Part shown: piece after piece, positions 16,856 to 26,039 of the stretch
Layout: every line of letters starts with the position of its first letter
How positions within the stretch are numbered: the stretch's first letter is position 1
NCBI RefSeq assembly: GCF_011038785.1
Contig: NZ_JAAKDT010000006.1
Coordinates: 25,044-89,043 of the forward strand
Direction of reading: 5' to 3'
Origin: Parabacteroides sp. ZJ-118
Lineage (GTDB): Bacteria; Bacteroidota; Bacteroidia; Bacteroidales; Tannerellaceae
DNA length: 64,000 bases
Program-made: the position numbers and the translations under genes
Notes under the pieces: model-generated
What the model was told of the DNA's origin: nothing
Database searches by the model: none
The model's input: the letters and a program-made list of their open reading frames with translations, nothing else

Positions 16856-18275
16856 AAAAATCTTTTTCTGATAACAACGCTTTCAGTAAGGCCCCGGCAA
16901 TCTCCCGTCCACCCCTAAAACTTAAATGCGTATAATCCTTACTAGCCCAGTTTAATTCCACGAAACGGACCATACTGTTCTCTCCTCCCATGGCACCGAA
17001 TATATTCCAGAAAGGAACCCCTGCCTTTTTAGCGGCTTGCCTTTGCGCATGCAACAAGGCTAATACGGCCGGCATCGTCTCGAACTCCCCATCGTCTTGA
17101 TGGCTCCTGTCCGACACCCCCAACATCAATATATCGGCTTCCGGAAAACAAAGTTGTATATGGTTAATGACCTTTACCATCCGGTTACTGTACCATCCAT
17201 AATTCATCACGCTATCGCTCACGACATTCAATCCATACTGCAAGACGATCAAATCATACGGACGGATCTTATTCAATGCCTGGCAACGGGAGACATCCAA
17301 TCGCTCCAATATCATACCTGAGTTTCCCCGCAGAGAGAAGTTATCGACCGAGACACCTGAATGATCCTCCATAGCGACCCCCAATGCCCGGAACTCCGGG
17401 GTATTCTTAAAAGTGAAATCCGCCTCGGTAAACGTCCCTTCCAACTCGTATTGGGTTACGATCGATGTGGCGGGAAGCGTTTCTCGCAGGGTATCGGCGG
17501 AAGCGTCGCAAACCAAGCGCATCTCCGTATTCTTATTCTGCTCATAAATCAGTTTCAAGGAAGAGAACGCTTGAAGCTCCGGATAACGTTTAGTCGTCTT
17601 CACATGGATAGAGGCGTTCTCCTCGTTTGCCTCGAACATCATTCCAGATAAGGTATATCCATGCTCTTGATCCGTCAGCATAGACCAAGTAGTCCATCCG
17701 GAGGCACGTTGCTCCACGGTCGGACGGAACTGTGCCGCTACGGATGTGACCGGCACAAAACCTACTCCCCGTCCCCCGAATTCCTTCTGCATCCCGGAAC
17801 GGAAATCGGCCACCATGATATCTCCTTCGATAAAAGAATCTCCAAGGAAGGCCACACGCACCGGACGATTCAATTCCCGCCTGTTTTTTAAGGCGGTGAA
17901 GAATCGTCGCAAACCGATATGTCCAAGAGAATAGTCCTCAATGTGAGCCCCCAGCGAATCCGCCCCTTGAACAGCACAGACCGCTTTGTATAACGAATCG
18001 CGAAGAGCCAAAGCCGCCGAATCTATCCCGGCGGAACGCATGATGGAATCCCTTAATGCCACCGAATCTACTTGAAGGGTGTCCGCTTGTTCCAATTGCT
18101 GTCTCAAAGAATTCAAGGAAAGCTTTTCCTCTCCCACCTTGAAATCCGATAAAAGATCTACCCTTTTGATCTTATATCCGAATAACGTATCCGGAAGGCT
18201 ATATAAACCAAAGCTCATCAACAACGCCAGCGACAGTAACGCTAACACTCTACCCAAATCATTATCTTTGTTCAT
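16827..18275 (-). CDS. Second SGNH/GDSL-like exported protein of the cassette
   Basis: 482 residues from the ATG at 18275. A frame open to 18341 would begin upstream of the promoter box at 18298-18305, so the internal start is preferred. An N-terminal hydrophobic segment (about 10-27) is a signal or anchor. SGNH features: VAFLGDSFIEGD (block I), IVLQYGLNVV (block III region, with Asn) and DYTHLSFRGG near the C-terminus (block V). The middle part contains beta-rich segments. It differs clearly from the next gene, so the operon encodes two distinct SGNH proteins for a single MBOAT. One could transfer and the other remove or relay acetyl groups; this is not resolved. Confidence 0.78.
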   Translation of the reverse strand: MNKDNDLGRVLALLSLALLMSFGLYSLPDTLFGYKIKRVDLLSDFKVGEEKLSLNSLRQQLEQADTLQVDSVALRDSIMRSAGIDSAALALRDSLYKAVCAVQGADSLGAHIEDYSLGHIGLRRFFTALKNRRELNRPVRVAFLGDSFIEGDIMVADFRSGMQKEFGGRGVGFVPVTSVAAQFRPTVEQRASGWTTWSMLTDQEHGYTLSGMMFEANEENASIHVKTTKRYPELQAFSSLKLIYEQNKNTEMRLVCDASADTLRETLPATSIVTQYELEGTFTEADFTFKNTPEFRALGVAMEDHSGVSVDNFSLRGNSGMILERLDVSRCQALNKIRPYDLIVLQYGLNVVSDSVMNYGWYSNRMVKVINHIQLCFPEADILMLGVSDRSHQDDGEFETMPAVLALLHAQRQAAKKAGVPFWNIFGAMGGENSMVRFVELNWASKDYTHLSFRGGREIAGALLKALLSEKDFYDEAEEVVN

Positions 18276-18297
18276 CTGACTTTTGCTTACAAGGGGA

Positions 18298-18305
18298 CAA
18301 AGATA
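18298..18305 (-). promoter_or_regulatory. Promoter -7 box of the SGNH-SGNH-MBOAT operon
   Basis: TATCTTTG on the minus strand, 22 bp before the chosen start at 18275. No clear TTTG lies 19-21 bp upstream. It supports the shorter start of the first SGNH gene. Confidence 0.55.
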
Positions 18306-18352
18306 GACAAGTTTACCTACCCGGGAATAATCTTCGGACAAAAAAGATGAGA

Positions 18353-19471
18353 CTACTTCTTGCCACCGATTACCAATAAGGGTGTATCGGTGTGGAATAA
18401 CATTTTTCTCGCGATCGAAGGATTGAACATTCGGGCTAGGATATTACGACGATATGTGCTTAAGGCTATCATATCAATTTGTTTATCACGAACAAATTTC
18501 TCGATGGCCAACAGCAAGTCACCATCGGCTAGAACCGTATGGGAGATAGGAGCATGCGGATATTGTTTCTTGAAATATTCACGGACGCCCGTCAAACGAA
18601 TCTCATTCCATTCATCTTTACTGGTAGAGATATTGAATAGATGAATATTAAAATCAAAACCTTTGATGATCTCCATAAACTCGTCAAACGCAACCAGATC
18701 TCTCTGGTTAAACGATGTGGCGAAAGCGATATTCTTAGCGTCTCTCAAATCCGTAAAAGGGACATTCTCCGGTATCGCCAATACAGGAACCCGGTTCACC
18801 TCGATCACCTCCCCGGTCACGCTACCGATTAGATCCATATCTTTCTGGCTCTTGCCTCTTGTTCCCATCACGATCAATGTCGGGTGATATTCCTTACTGT
18901 AGGCGATGATCTCCTCTTCTGGCAAGCCTTCACGTAATATATAGTCGTATTTTACCTTTGGCAATTCGCCGGAGGACATCTTCCGGTTGATATGCGTACA
19001 AATATTCTCCATATCGATACGAACACGTTGTAAGATATGCTGTACGGATTCCTCCTCGTTTACTTGGTAGGCCCAAGTATCTCCCATCGGGATAGCGGAT
19101 GGAAAATAGGGGCTGAAATAGGCGTGCATGATCATCACCTCCGCACCTACCGCATTCGCATAATTAATTCCCAACTCACATGCCTTAGCGGAATAATCCG
19201 AGAAATCAATCGGGATCAGAACTTTCTTGACCGCATTAATCTTCGATTCTTCCCCTTTCGGCTCCTCAAACCACTTACTGTCTTCAATGATGCGTAAAGC
19301 ATGCGGTAAATCACTCTCCTTAATGCGCACACGCACTCCTGCCGAAACGATGGGCTGGATCTGATTTACATTATGTATATAGACCTCTATGCCTTCCGTT
19401 TCGAGGATTGTCTTAAGAATCTGGGCTTTCTCGAACGTGTGGATAGCCAATGTCACTAATTTATCTTCCAT
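18353..19471 (-). CDS. Universal stress protein with N-terminal DUF2007-like domain
   Basis: 372 residues from the ATG at 19471; the frame is open further upstream, but those 22 codons approach the terminator hairpin and show no domain. Residues about 1-65 (KAQILKTILETEGIEVYIHN) resemble the DUF2007 putative signal-transducing domain. Two tandem UspA modules follow: the first from KKVLIPIDFSDYS with MGTRGKSQ and GEVIEVNRVPVLAIPE, the second from KNIAFATSFNQRD with ALSTYRRN and TPLLVIGG at the end. The first module keeps a G-x-x-G-like ATP-binding segment. The role is probably a stress or nucleotide sensor in the cytoplasm. It is downstream of the SGNH operon promoter on the same strand but independent. 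Confidence 0.82.
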   Translation of the reverse strand: MEDKLVTLAIHTFEKAQILKTILETEGIEVYIHNVNQIQPIVSAGVRVRIKESDLPHALRIIEDSKWFEEPKGEESKINAVKKVLIPIDFSDYSAKACELGINYANAVGAEVMIMHAYFSPYFPSAIPMGDTWAYQVNEEESVQHILQRVRIDMENICTHINRKMSSGELPKVKYDYILREGLPEEEIIAYSKEYHPTLIVMGTRGKSQKDMDLIGSVTGEVIEVNRVPVLAIPENVPFTDLRDAKNIAFATSFNQRDLVAFDEFMEIIKGFDFNIHLFNISTSKDEWNEIRLTGVREYFKKQYPHAPISHTVLADGDLLLAIEKFVRDKQIDMIALSTYRRNILARMFNPSIARKMLFHTDTPLLVIGGKK

Positions 19472-19524
19472 ACTCAATGCGTCTTTATAGATGAAACAAT
19501 AGGGATTTATGAATGGTTGAATAT

Positions 19525-19568
19525 AAAAAAATCCCAAAGCGTTCTTTCTTTTAGCTATGGGATTTTTT
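19525..19568 (-). terminator. Intrinsic terminator (possibly bidirectional)
   Basis: An inverted repeat AAATCCCA ... TGGGATTT, extended on both sides by A and T runs, can form a hairpin with a U-tract on either strand. It lies 18 bp after the stop of the small HTH gene at 19586 and upstream of the stress-protein gene, so it mainly ends the HTH transcript. Confidence 0.7.
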
Positions 19569-19585
19569 ATACGAATGAATTTCTC

Positions 19586-19858
19586 TTACGCTTTCTGTGC
19601 TTCGACATCCCGACTCTCGGCCAGTATCTGCAAAGCACGTTCGAAAATAGTCATGTCATCTAAAATGACCAATCCTCCGTCCGGACCGGGCTCGATATGG
19701 AAACCACAACTCCGTCCATCTTGAAAATTATGTCCACCGAAATAGTTGCGAACGGTCTCTACCTTTAATCCCAGCTCATCGGCGATGCGTTGTGTACTTC
19801 CGTCAGGTAACGAGTCTTTAATTCTTCTCAGTTCGTTAAATGTAATCGTCTTTGTCAT
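19586..19858 (-). CDS. Small helix-turn-helix protein
   Basis: 90 residues. The segment STQRIADELGLKVETVRNYF (about 21-40) is a clear helix-turn-helix of the kind that reads DNA with an ADELG turn. The C-terminal half has a beta-rich GGLVILDDMT stretch and a final helix with LAESRDVE. It is not a full-length member of a family I can name; similar small proteins occur in Bacteroidales. It is single, followed by a terminator, and lies downstream of the PAP2 gene with about 140 bp between. No target can be inferred. Confidence 0.7.
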   Translation of the reverse strand: MTKTITFNELRRIKDSLPDGSTQRIADELGLKVETVRNYFGGHNFQDGRSCGFHIEPGPDGGLVILDDMTIFERALQILAESRDVEAQKA

Positions 19859-19997
19859 GGCTTTCTTATTTTGAAGGTTAATACTCTTGTTTAATATGAT
19901 GGCACTAACTTAGTCATTTAATAGTATTGAAACAAATTATTATCGAGAAAATAAACTGAAAACAAATATGCTTTACGACATACTTAACCGAACTCTC

Positions 19998-20690
19998 TTA
20001 TCTTAAGCACGATACCAATTGCTTATTGAATAGGGCTATTAAAAGGATGGTCAACCAAATCGCATAGGTGATCCAACGTTTCCGGGTATCCGAGTAAATA
20101 GCCTCCGGATGTATCCAAGAATCCGCCGGAATCAGTTTAGACCTCATGTAGATGTATAACAGATATACCAAATATCCGAATAGCAAACCGGATAAAGCTC
20201 CCGGAATAATATCCGTAATAAAATGCACTCCCAAATAAATACGAGTATAGGAGGTCAAGATCGCCCAAAAGAAAATAGTCCATCCGAATAGTTTATTCCT
20301 GAAGATCAGTGTCATCAAGGTTGCGAAGCCGAAAGCGTTCGCCGCATGGCTAGAGATAAATCCATACATACCGCCCCGATAACCGAACACCACCCTTACC
20401 TGATCCATAAAGTCAGGGTGATGAGTCGGACGGAAACGGGTGAAGATGGGTTTACAAACATGCGAAGCGAACTGGTCGCATAGCGTGATCGTCAAGACAA
20501 TGGCCAATAAGATCAACGACCACTCCTTCCAGTTCTTCTTATAGCACAATACCACCAACATAAAAAAGGCTAACGGTAGCCAAACCACCTTGCCTGAATA
20601 GATCCACATAAAGCGATCTAAAAAAGCGGAGTCGCTACCGTTAAGCAGAAAGAACGCATCACGTTCCCAAACCAATAATTGTTCTAGCAT
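19998..20690 (-). CDS. PAP2 family membrane phosphatase
   Basis: 230 residues with about six hydrophobic segments. The three phosphatase signatures are intact: KPIFTRFRP (K80, R87, P88), SSHA (113-116; His115) and R150 ... H156 ... D160 in SYTRIYLGVHFITD. It should dephosphorylate a lipid phosphate such as undecaprenyl pyrophosphate, phosphatidic acid or a lipid A phosphate on the outer face of the inner membrane. It begins 3 bp after the batE stop, so it is the last gene of the Bat operon. Confidence 0.88.
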   Translation of the reverse strand: MLEQLLVWERDAFFLLNGSDSAFLDRFMWIYSGKVVWLPLAFFMLVVLCYKKNWKEWSLILLAIVLTITLCDQFASHVCKPIFTRFRPTHHPDFMDQVRVVFGYRGGMYGFISSHAANAFGFATLMTLIFRNKLFGWTIFFWAILTSYTRIYLGVHFITDIIPGALSGLLFGYLVYLLYIYMRSKLIPADSWIHPEAIYSDTRKRWITYAIWLTILLIALFNKQLVSCLR

Positions 20691-20693
20691 GTA

Positions 20694-21461
20694 TCAGATT
20701 TTTTCCAGGTCTTTACTAGGCATCCATCCTACATTCCCATCCTCAAGCTCGATCTCACTCCATTCACCGAGCGTACTCTTCACGGTCACGTTCGTCCCCT
20801 CGTGTAATACGAGAAGATCCGTGCCGCTAGCGTCGGGAGAGCTTTTCACCGTAACGGTCGGGGCGAATACGATGGCATGTTTACGGTTTATCATCTCATC
20901 CTTCTGGTCGCTGGCGAATATATTGGCAAAAACAACCACAACAATAAATAGAATACCCAAATAGAAACCGAACTTCTTCAAGCATACCCAACGGGAGAAA
21001 AAGAACAAGATCAAGCAACCGATAAACAACAGGAAGCACACGATACCTGTCTTCGCCCAAGAGTCAGCAGAACCTAGATCCTGCACGCTCTTAAACCATT
21101 TGACCAAGAAAAAATCACCCACCGGCTCAATCTTATCGATCGTCTTCTGATGCGCCATCTGTAAATTGAAGCGAGCATCGCTATCACCCGGATCCAGCAG
21201 AAGGCAACGTTCGTAGTTCAATATAGCTGGAGCGATCTTACCCGCCTTATAATAGGCATTCCCCAAATTATAATAAACGGCGGCAGACTCACCATTGCTC
21301 CTCAAGATTCTCTCATATAGTTCGATCGCCCTCGCGTAATCTTCTTTCGTGTAAGCGACCTCGGCCTCCTTCAAGGCAGTATCTTGCGCATAAGCAGATC
21401 CTATCAGACATAGAATCAATAAGAGAAACAGCACCTTTCTTAAATTTATAGTCATCTTCAT
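20694..21461 (-). CDS. batE: BatE: TPR and SH3-like membrane protein
   Basis: 255 residues from the ATG at 21461, four bp after the batD stop; the frame continues into batD but those codons are outside any domain. A signal peptide (about 6-26, ending near SAYA) is followed by two or three TPR units (about 30-110), two hydrophobic segments (about 145-190) and a C-terminal SH3-like domain (HAIVFAPTVTVKSSPDAS). TPRs bind partner proteins and SH3-like domains are common in periplasmic proteins. In Bacteroides fragilis Bat genes were linked to aerotolerance, though their mechanism is still unclear. Confidence 0.85.
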   Translation of the reverse strand: MKMTINLRKVLFLLLILCLIGSAYAQDTALKEAEVAYTKEDYARAIELYERILRSNGESAAVYYNLGNAYYKAGKIAPAILNYERCLLLDPGDSDARFNLQMAHQKTIDKIEPVGDFFLVKWFKSVQDLGSADSWAKTGIVCFLLFIGCLILFFFSRWVCLKKFGFYLGILFIVVVVFANIFASDQKDEMINRKHAIVFAPTVTVKSSPDASGTDLLVLHEGTNVTVKSTLGEWSEIELEDGNVGWMPSKDLEKI

Positions 21462-21465
21462 CTTC

Positions 21466-23292
21466 TTACTTTTTAATTGTATTCTCCATTTTACCAATAG
21501 CGTCTACCGTCAGCTCATACAGCTTATCCATAGCGTCTGGCGCTTGGGACGGAGCGTAGCGAGCGAACTCACAGGTATTCAAGATATCCATGAACTCATT
21601 CGTCAAGGATTCGTTTACACCGTATTTAGCCAATTCCGTCTCTACGTTATCCTTGGTCAGATCAGATTGCGGGATGCTCAGCTTATCGCTCAAATAACCC
21701 CATAACGTACGCAGTACCTCATCGTAGAATTCTTCCTTCTTGTTCTCTTTCATCAGCCTACCGGCATTCTTCAGACGTCTGACCGCCATCTTGTTCGCCT
21801 TCTTGGTGCGAACCAAGGCGATGTCAGCGTTTTCCTTCACCTGCTTACGATAGATGAAAAAGAATACGATAAACAAGATGGCTGGCACGATATAGCAAAG
21901 ATAATACATAAAAGAACCGAAGAAAACACCCTCACCTCCCTCGATAAAGGAGAAACCTTTCGTCTTCAAGTAACGGATATCCTGGCCTAAGTATTTCACG
22001 CTCTCTTTATTACTAAAGTTCGATACGACCGGGGAAGAGCCGCTCCCCCCCTTGCCTTGCTCCACATGCAACAGATAAGGCTCAGACTTGACAGTTTTAT
22101 AGGAACCGGACTTGATGTCGAAATAGGAGAAAGCGATCGCCGGGATCTCGAAATCACCTGCGTAACGGGGTATCGCCATATATTCGATGGTCTTGCTACC
22201 ACTGACACCGGAGGTCGTGGTCTTGACATCTATCTCTACTTTGGGGTCGTAGACATCGAAATCATTCGGGAAAACCACTTCCGGGTTCTTCACCAACTTC
22301 ACGTTACCATTACCTGCGATTTTTACCTTTATGGTTACAGCCTCGTCTGTCTTGACTTGGTTCGAGCTGATATCAGCCGTCATGGAGAACGTACCTACAG
22401 CACCAGAGAAAGAAGCGGGTTTGCCGGATGGCAAAGGCTTCACGTCGATAGTAACCGGGGAAGTGGTCAGCACCTTGCTCACATCTCGATACGAGTCGAA
22501 AAAGCTATCGAAGATGCTACCGCCTCCTGCTTGTTGCATACGGACACGCACTACGGCATCATACTTTCCACCTTCGATCGTAATCTTACCGAAACGTTGG
22601 GGATACAGGATTACTTGGCGCATTACAGCCGACTGATAGTTACGCCCGTTGTAGTTTTCCAAGGTCAGTTGTTTCTCTTGCGGCAACTCAATCTCTTGTA
22701 CCAAGAAACCCTCGAACTCCGGATATTTCAATCCCGTAATCGAGAAATTCTCCAAGGAATAGACCTTGAAAGTCACCAAGAAACCTTCTTGCTCGAAGAC
22801 GCTTCGTTTGGATACGTCCATCTTCACGAACAGCCGATCGTTAGAGATCGCCCCGCTCGCCGTCGTTGTCTCCGCCTCTTGCTTACCCGCCTTATCCGCC
22901 GGAAGCACCTTGATGGCCAAGCCATTCGATGTATAATTAGAGCCGTCCACCTTGATCGTTGCCGGAGCGATATTAAACGTGCCTTCCTTCTTCGGCATCA
23001 AGACATACGTATACGTAACGGTTGTCTCGCTGGTACTCTTCCCGTTCACTCCCCAGCTACTGCTATAAGAAGTGGATAGGGAAGGACCCATTAATACGTC
23101 AAAGTCTGGCATCTCCTGTACTCTCAAATCCTTGCCTTCGGCATTGACAGTGAAAGTCAAGCGAAACGGCTCTCCCATTACCACCGCTTGGGGCGCCGAG
23201 GCCTTGAAGGTCACATCCGCAGCCATTATCGTCCCCCTTACCGTTAACATCAGGATGAATAAGAAAATTAATTTCCTCATTGTGTATCTCAT
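21466..23292 (-). CDS. batD: BatD: exported protein with beta-sandwich domains
   Basis: 608 residues from the ATG at 23292 (an ATG at 23280 is equally possible; upstream codons overlap the preceding gene). A signal peptide (to about residue 26, TIMAA) is followed by several immunoglobulin-like beta-sandwich segments, including FKASAPQAVVMGEPFRLTF, typical of BatD (oxygen tolerance). A single transmembrane helix (about residue 470) precedes a cytoplasmic helical domain. It probably links the periplasmic side of the Bat complex with the VWA proteins. It lies in the canonical order between BatC and BatE. Confidence 0.87.
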   Translation of the reverse strand: MRYTMRKLIFLFILMLTVRGTIMAADVTFKASAPQAVVMGEPFRLTFTVNAEGKDLRVQEMPDFDVLMGPSLSTSYSSSWGVNGKSTSETTVTYTYVLMPKKEGTFNIAPATIKVDGSNYTSNGLAIKVLPADKAGKQEAETTTASGAISNDRLFVKMDVSKRSVFEQEGFLVTFKVYSLENFSITGLKYPEFEGFLVQEIELPQEKQLTLENYNGRNYQSAVMRQVILYPQRFGKITIEGGKYDAVVRVRMQQAGGGSIFDSFFDSYRDVSKVLTTSPVTIDVKPLPSGKPASFSGAVGTFSMTADISSNQVKTDEAVTIKVKIAGNGNVKLVKNPEVVFPNDFDVYDPKVEIDVKTTTSGVSGSKTIEYMAIPRYAGDFEIPAIAFSYFDIKSGSYKTVKSEPYLLHVEQGKGGSGSSPVVSNFSNKESVKYLGQDIRYLKTKGFSFIEGGEGVFFGSFMYYLCYIVPAILFIVFFFIYRKQVKENADIALVRTKKANKMAVRRLKNAGRLMKENKKEEFYDEVLRTLWGYLSDKLSIPQSDLTKDNVETELAKYGVNESLTNEFMDILNTCEFARYAPSQAPDAMDKLYELTVDAIGKMENTIKK

Positions 23293-23312
23293 TTTTTCGT
23301 TAATTATCCAGT

Positions 23313-25034
23313 TTACCACTCCTTTTCGGTCTTCCGGCGTTGTTGCTGCTGCATCTGTGCCTTCTTCACCTTCTCTTGAGTGTCTTTCTCGTCTTGCAGG
23401 AAGGCATCCAACATCTGCTGGGCATTATCCTTGCTCATTTGCTCGTTGGGTTGCTGTTGCTCTTGGGTCTTATTCTGTTTCTGGTCGTCTTGCGGCTGTT
23501 GTTGTTGCTGTTGCTGATCGTCCTTCTGATCCTTGTTTTCCTGCTTGTCGTCGTTCTGTTGCTCTTGGCTCTGATCCTGATTCTGCTGATCCGACAACAG
23601 TTTTTGGGCCAAGGCTAAGTTATAACGAGTCTCGTCATCTTTCGGGTTCAAGCGAAGCGATTGCTTATACATCTCCACGGCCTTGCCGTAATCCTTGTTC
23701 TGCATGAAAATATTCCCCATATTGTGATACACCTCCGACAAGCGTGCCTTCCCTTCCGGCGTAGCCACCATCTTCTCCCCTTGCCCGGCGATCAATTGAT
23801 ATTGCTCGGCGGCCTCGGGGAACTTGCCTTGCTTGTATAGGGAGTTCCCCAGATTATAGATCCCCTCCGTAGAGCGGGGATTCACCTCCAAGCTCTTGCG
23901 ATAAGCGATCTCAGACTCGGTGTATTTCTCACTCTCATAAAGTTTATTCCCCTCACGCACGTTCTTTCGTTCCGCTTTCTGGGCAGAGACTGTTCCTACG
24001 CAGAGAAAAAGAAGGAAGGAGAATAATTTTACTTTCTTGAATATACGGTTCTTACGATCTAAGGTCATGAAATCGGCGATCAAGAGAAACAAGGCGATCC
24101 AAGCGAAAATCTGGAACTGCTCGTCATACTCGGAATAAACCTTACTATCCAACTCCGTCTTATTCATTTTCTCGATTTCTTTCTGAAGGGCTTTCAAGGC
24201 AGAATTCGTATGATCCGCACGTACGTACATACCATTTCCGGCGGCGGCGATCTCTTGCCCCATCTGCTCGTTCAGTTTCGTGATTACCACGTTCCCATCC
24301 TTATCCTTCATATAATTGTTGCTCCCTTGGATGGGGATCGGAGATCCTTTCGGATCCCCCATCCCCACGATGTTCACGTGGATGCTCTTCTCGGCGGCAG
24401 CTTTGGCGGCACCGACAGCGTCGTCTTCATGGTTCTCGCCGTCGGTGATCAAGATGATCGCCTTATCAGTCGTATCGTCCGGGGTAAAGGAACGGGCGGC
24501 CAAATTGATGGCGGAACCGATCGCCGTACCTTGCGTAGAGACCATCGACGGGTTGATAGAGGACAAGAACATCTTGGCAGAGATATAATCCGAGGTGATC
24601 GGCAACTGAGTGAAAGCGTCACCGGCGAACACGATCAGACCTACCTTATCATTCGTAAAGCCGTCCGTCAATCGGGATAACATCTGTTTGGCCTTATCCA
24701 AACGGTTGGGCGACACGTCCTCGGCCAACATGGAGTTGGATACGTCCAGACACACCATGATCTCTACTCCCTGACGCTTTACCGTCTCCAGTTTTGAGCC
24801 GAATTGAGGTCCCGCTATAATAAAGATAACCAAGGTAATGGCTCCGAACAACAGCCAAAACTTCAGATGCCGGCGCTTGGTCGATGCCTCGGGCATCAAC
24901 TCGGCCAACAACGTAGGGTTACCGTATTTCTTTATCGCTTTCTTCCTCGCAATCACGGCGTACACGCAGAACGCCACCAACGCAGGAAGGATGAAAAGCA
25001 AATATAAAAAGTCCGGATGTGCAAATCGAAACAT
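23313..25034 (-). CDS. batB-batC: BatB-BatC fusion: VWA domain plus TPR domain
   Basis: 573 residues. Two N-terminal membrane helices (about 9-28 and 58-75), then a von Willebrand A domain with MIDAS motif DVSNSM at 97-102 and a downstream ITDGEN, then a third membrane helix (about 310-325). A further hydrophobic segment (LFSFLLFLCVGTVSA) reads like a former signal peptide at the start of the BatC part, followed by TPR repeats (about 355-475) and a Q/D/K-rich low-complexity tail. In many Bacteroidota BatB and BatC are separate proteins; here they share one continuous frame. The signal-like segment at the junction supports a gene fusion, or a stop lost between two ancestral genes. Confidence 0.88.
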   Translation of the reverse strand: MFRFAHPDFLYLLFILPALVAFCVYAVIARKKAIKKYGNPTLLAELMPEASTKRRHLKFWLLFGAITLVIFIIAGPQFGSKLETVKRQGVEIMVCLDVSNSMLAEDVSPNRLDKAKQMLSRLTDGFTNDKVGLIVFAGDAFTQLPITSDYISAKMFLSSINPSMVSTQGTAIGSAINLAARSFTPDDTTDKAIILITDGENHEDDAVGAAKAAAEKSIHVNIVGMGDPKGSPIPIQGSNNYMKDKDGNVVITKLNEQMGQEIAAAGNGMYVRADHTNSALKALQKEIEKMNKTELDSKVYSEYDEQFQIFAWIALFLLIADFMTLDRKNRIFKKVKLFSFLLFLCVGTVSAQKAERKNVREGNKLYESEKYTESEIAYRKSLEVNPRSTEGIYNLGNSLYKQGKFPEAAEQYQLIAGQGEKMVATPEGKARLSEVYHNMGNIFMQNKDYGKAVEMYKQSLRLNPKDDETRYNLALAQKLLSDQQNQDQSQEQQNDDKQENKDQKDDQQQQQQQPQDDQKQNKTQEQQQPNEQMSKDNAQQMLDAFLQDEKDTQEKVKKAQMQQQQRRKTEKEW

Positions 25035-25047
25035 AAGCCTTTTAACT

Positions 25048-26034
25048 TTATGGTATATTTCTCAACAACGTATTTCTCAATAAGATCTCCACCAGCAACA
25101 AGGCGAACACTAGCAAGGCCCAATTCTTATACTCCTCCTGCTTCTTGCTGTACTCCTGTACGCTGATCTTGGTCTTCTCCATCTGGTCGATCTCGGAATA
25201 GATCTCCTTCAGGCTGGCGTTATCCGTAGCACGAAAATACTGCCCGCCTGTGGTAGAGGCGATCTGCTTCAACGTAGCCTCGTCGATCTCTACCGGTATA
25301 TTCTGGTACTGCACGCCGAAAGCGGTCTGGAATGGATACGGCGCCATGCCTTTCGTTCCGACTCCGATCGTATAGACACGCACACCGAACGTCTTGGCGA
25401 TCTCGGCGGCGGTAACCGGAGCGATCTCGCCAGCGTTGTTCGATCCATCGGTCAGAAGGATAATCACCTTCGATTTAGCGTGGCTGTCCTTGATGCGGCT
25501 CACGGCATTTGCCAAACCCAATCCGATAGCCGTTCCGTCTTGGATCATACCGCTCTGGATATCCTTGAAGAGATTCAACAAGACCGTATGATCTGTTGTC
25601 AACGGGCATTGCGTAAAGCTCTCAGCAGAAAAGACCACGAGGCCGATGTTATCGTTCGGGCGGCCGTTAATGAACGACGCAGCCACATCCTTTGCCGCCT
25701 CCAAGCGGTTCGGTTTCAAGTCTTGCGCCAGCATACTACCCGAGATATCCATCGCCAACATGATATCAATACCTTCCGTAGAAGAATCGGACCAACTGTT
25801 CGTGGATTGCGGACGAGCCAAAATCACGATCAGCAGTGCTACCGCTACCATACGCAACACGAAAGGCATGTGACGCAAGTACACGATCCACGATGTTGCT
25901 TCCGGCGCCTCGAACGCCTCCGACGAGGAAACCTGCAAGCTGGCCTGACTCTTGCTCAGCTTGTAGACGTACCATCCGATCATCGGAATGAGCAACAATA
26001 ATAAATATAAATAATTAGGATTCGCAAATACCAT
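25048..26034 (-). CDS. batA: BatA: VWA-domain membrane protein
   Basis: 328 residues. Two N-terminal membrane helices (about 8-25 and 57-74), a von Willebrand A domain with MIDAS motif MDISGSM (D96-S100) and LLTDGSNNAG, and a C-terminal membrane helix (about 307-322). VWA domains with a metal site bind partner proteins. It is paralogous to the BatB part of the next gene. The order MoxR, DUF58, this gene, BatBC is the classical arrangement, where a MoxR ATPase acts on VWA proteins. Confidence 0.9.
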   Translation of the reverse strand: MVFANPNYLYLLLLLIPMIGWYVYKLSKSQASLQVSSSEAFEAPEATSWIVYLRHMPFVLRMVAVALLIVILARPQSTNSWSDSSTEGIDIMLAMDISGSMLAQDLKPNRLEAAKDVAASFINGRPNDNIGLVVFSAESFTQCPLTTDHTVLLNLFKDIQSGMIQDGTAIGLGLANAVSRIKDSHAKSKVIILLTDGSNNAGEIAPVTAAEIAKTFGVRVYTIGVGTKGMAPYPFQTAFGVQYQNIPVEIDEATLKQIASTTGGQYFRATDNASLKEIYSEIDQMEKTKISVQEYSKKQEEYKNWALLVFALLLVEILLRNTLLRNIP

Positions 26035-26039
26035 CTCTC

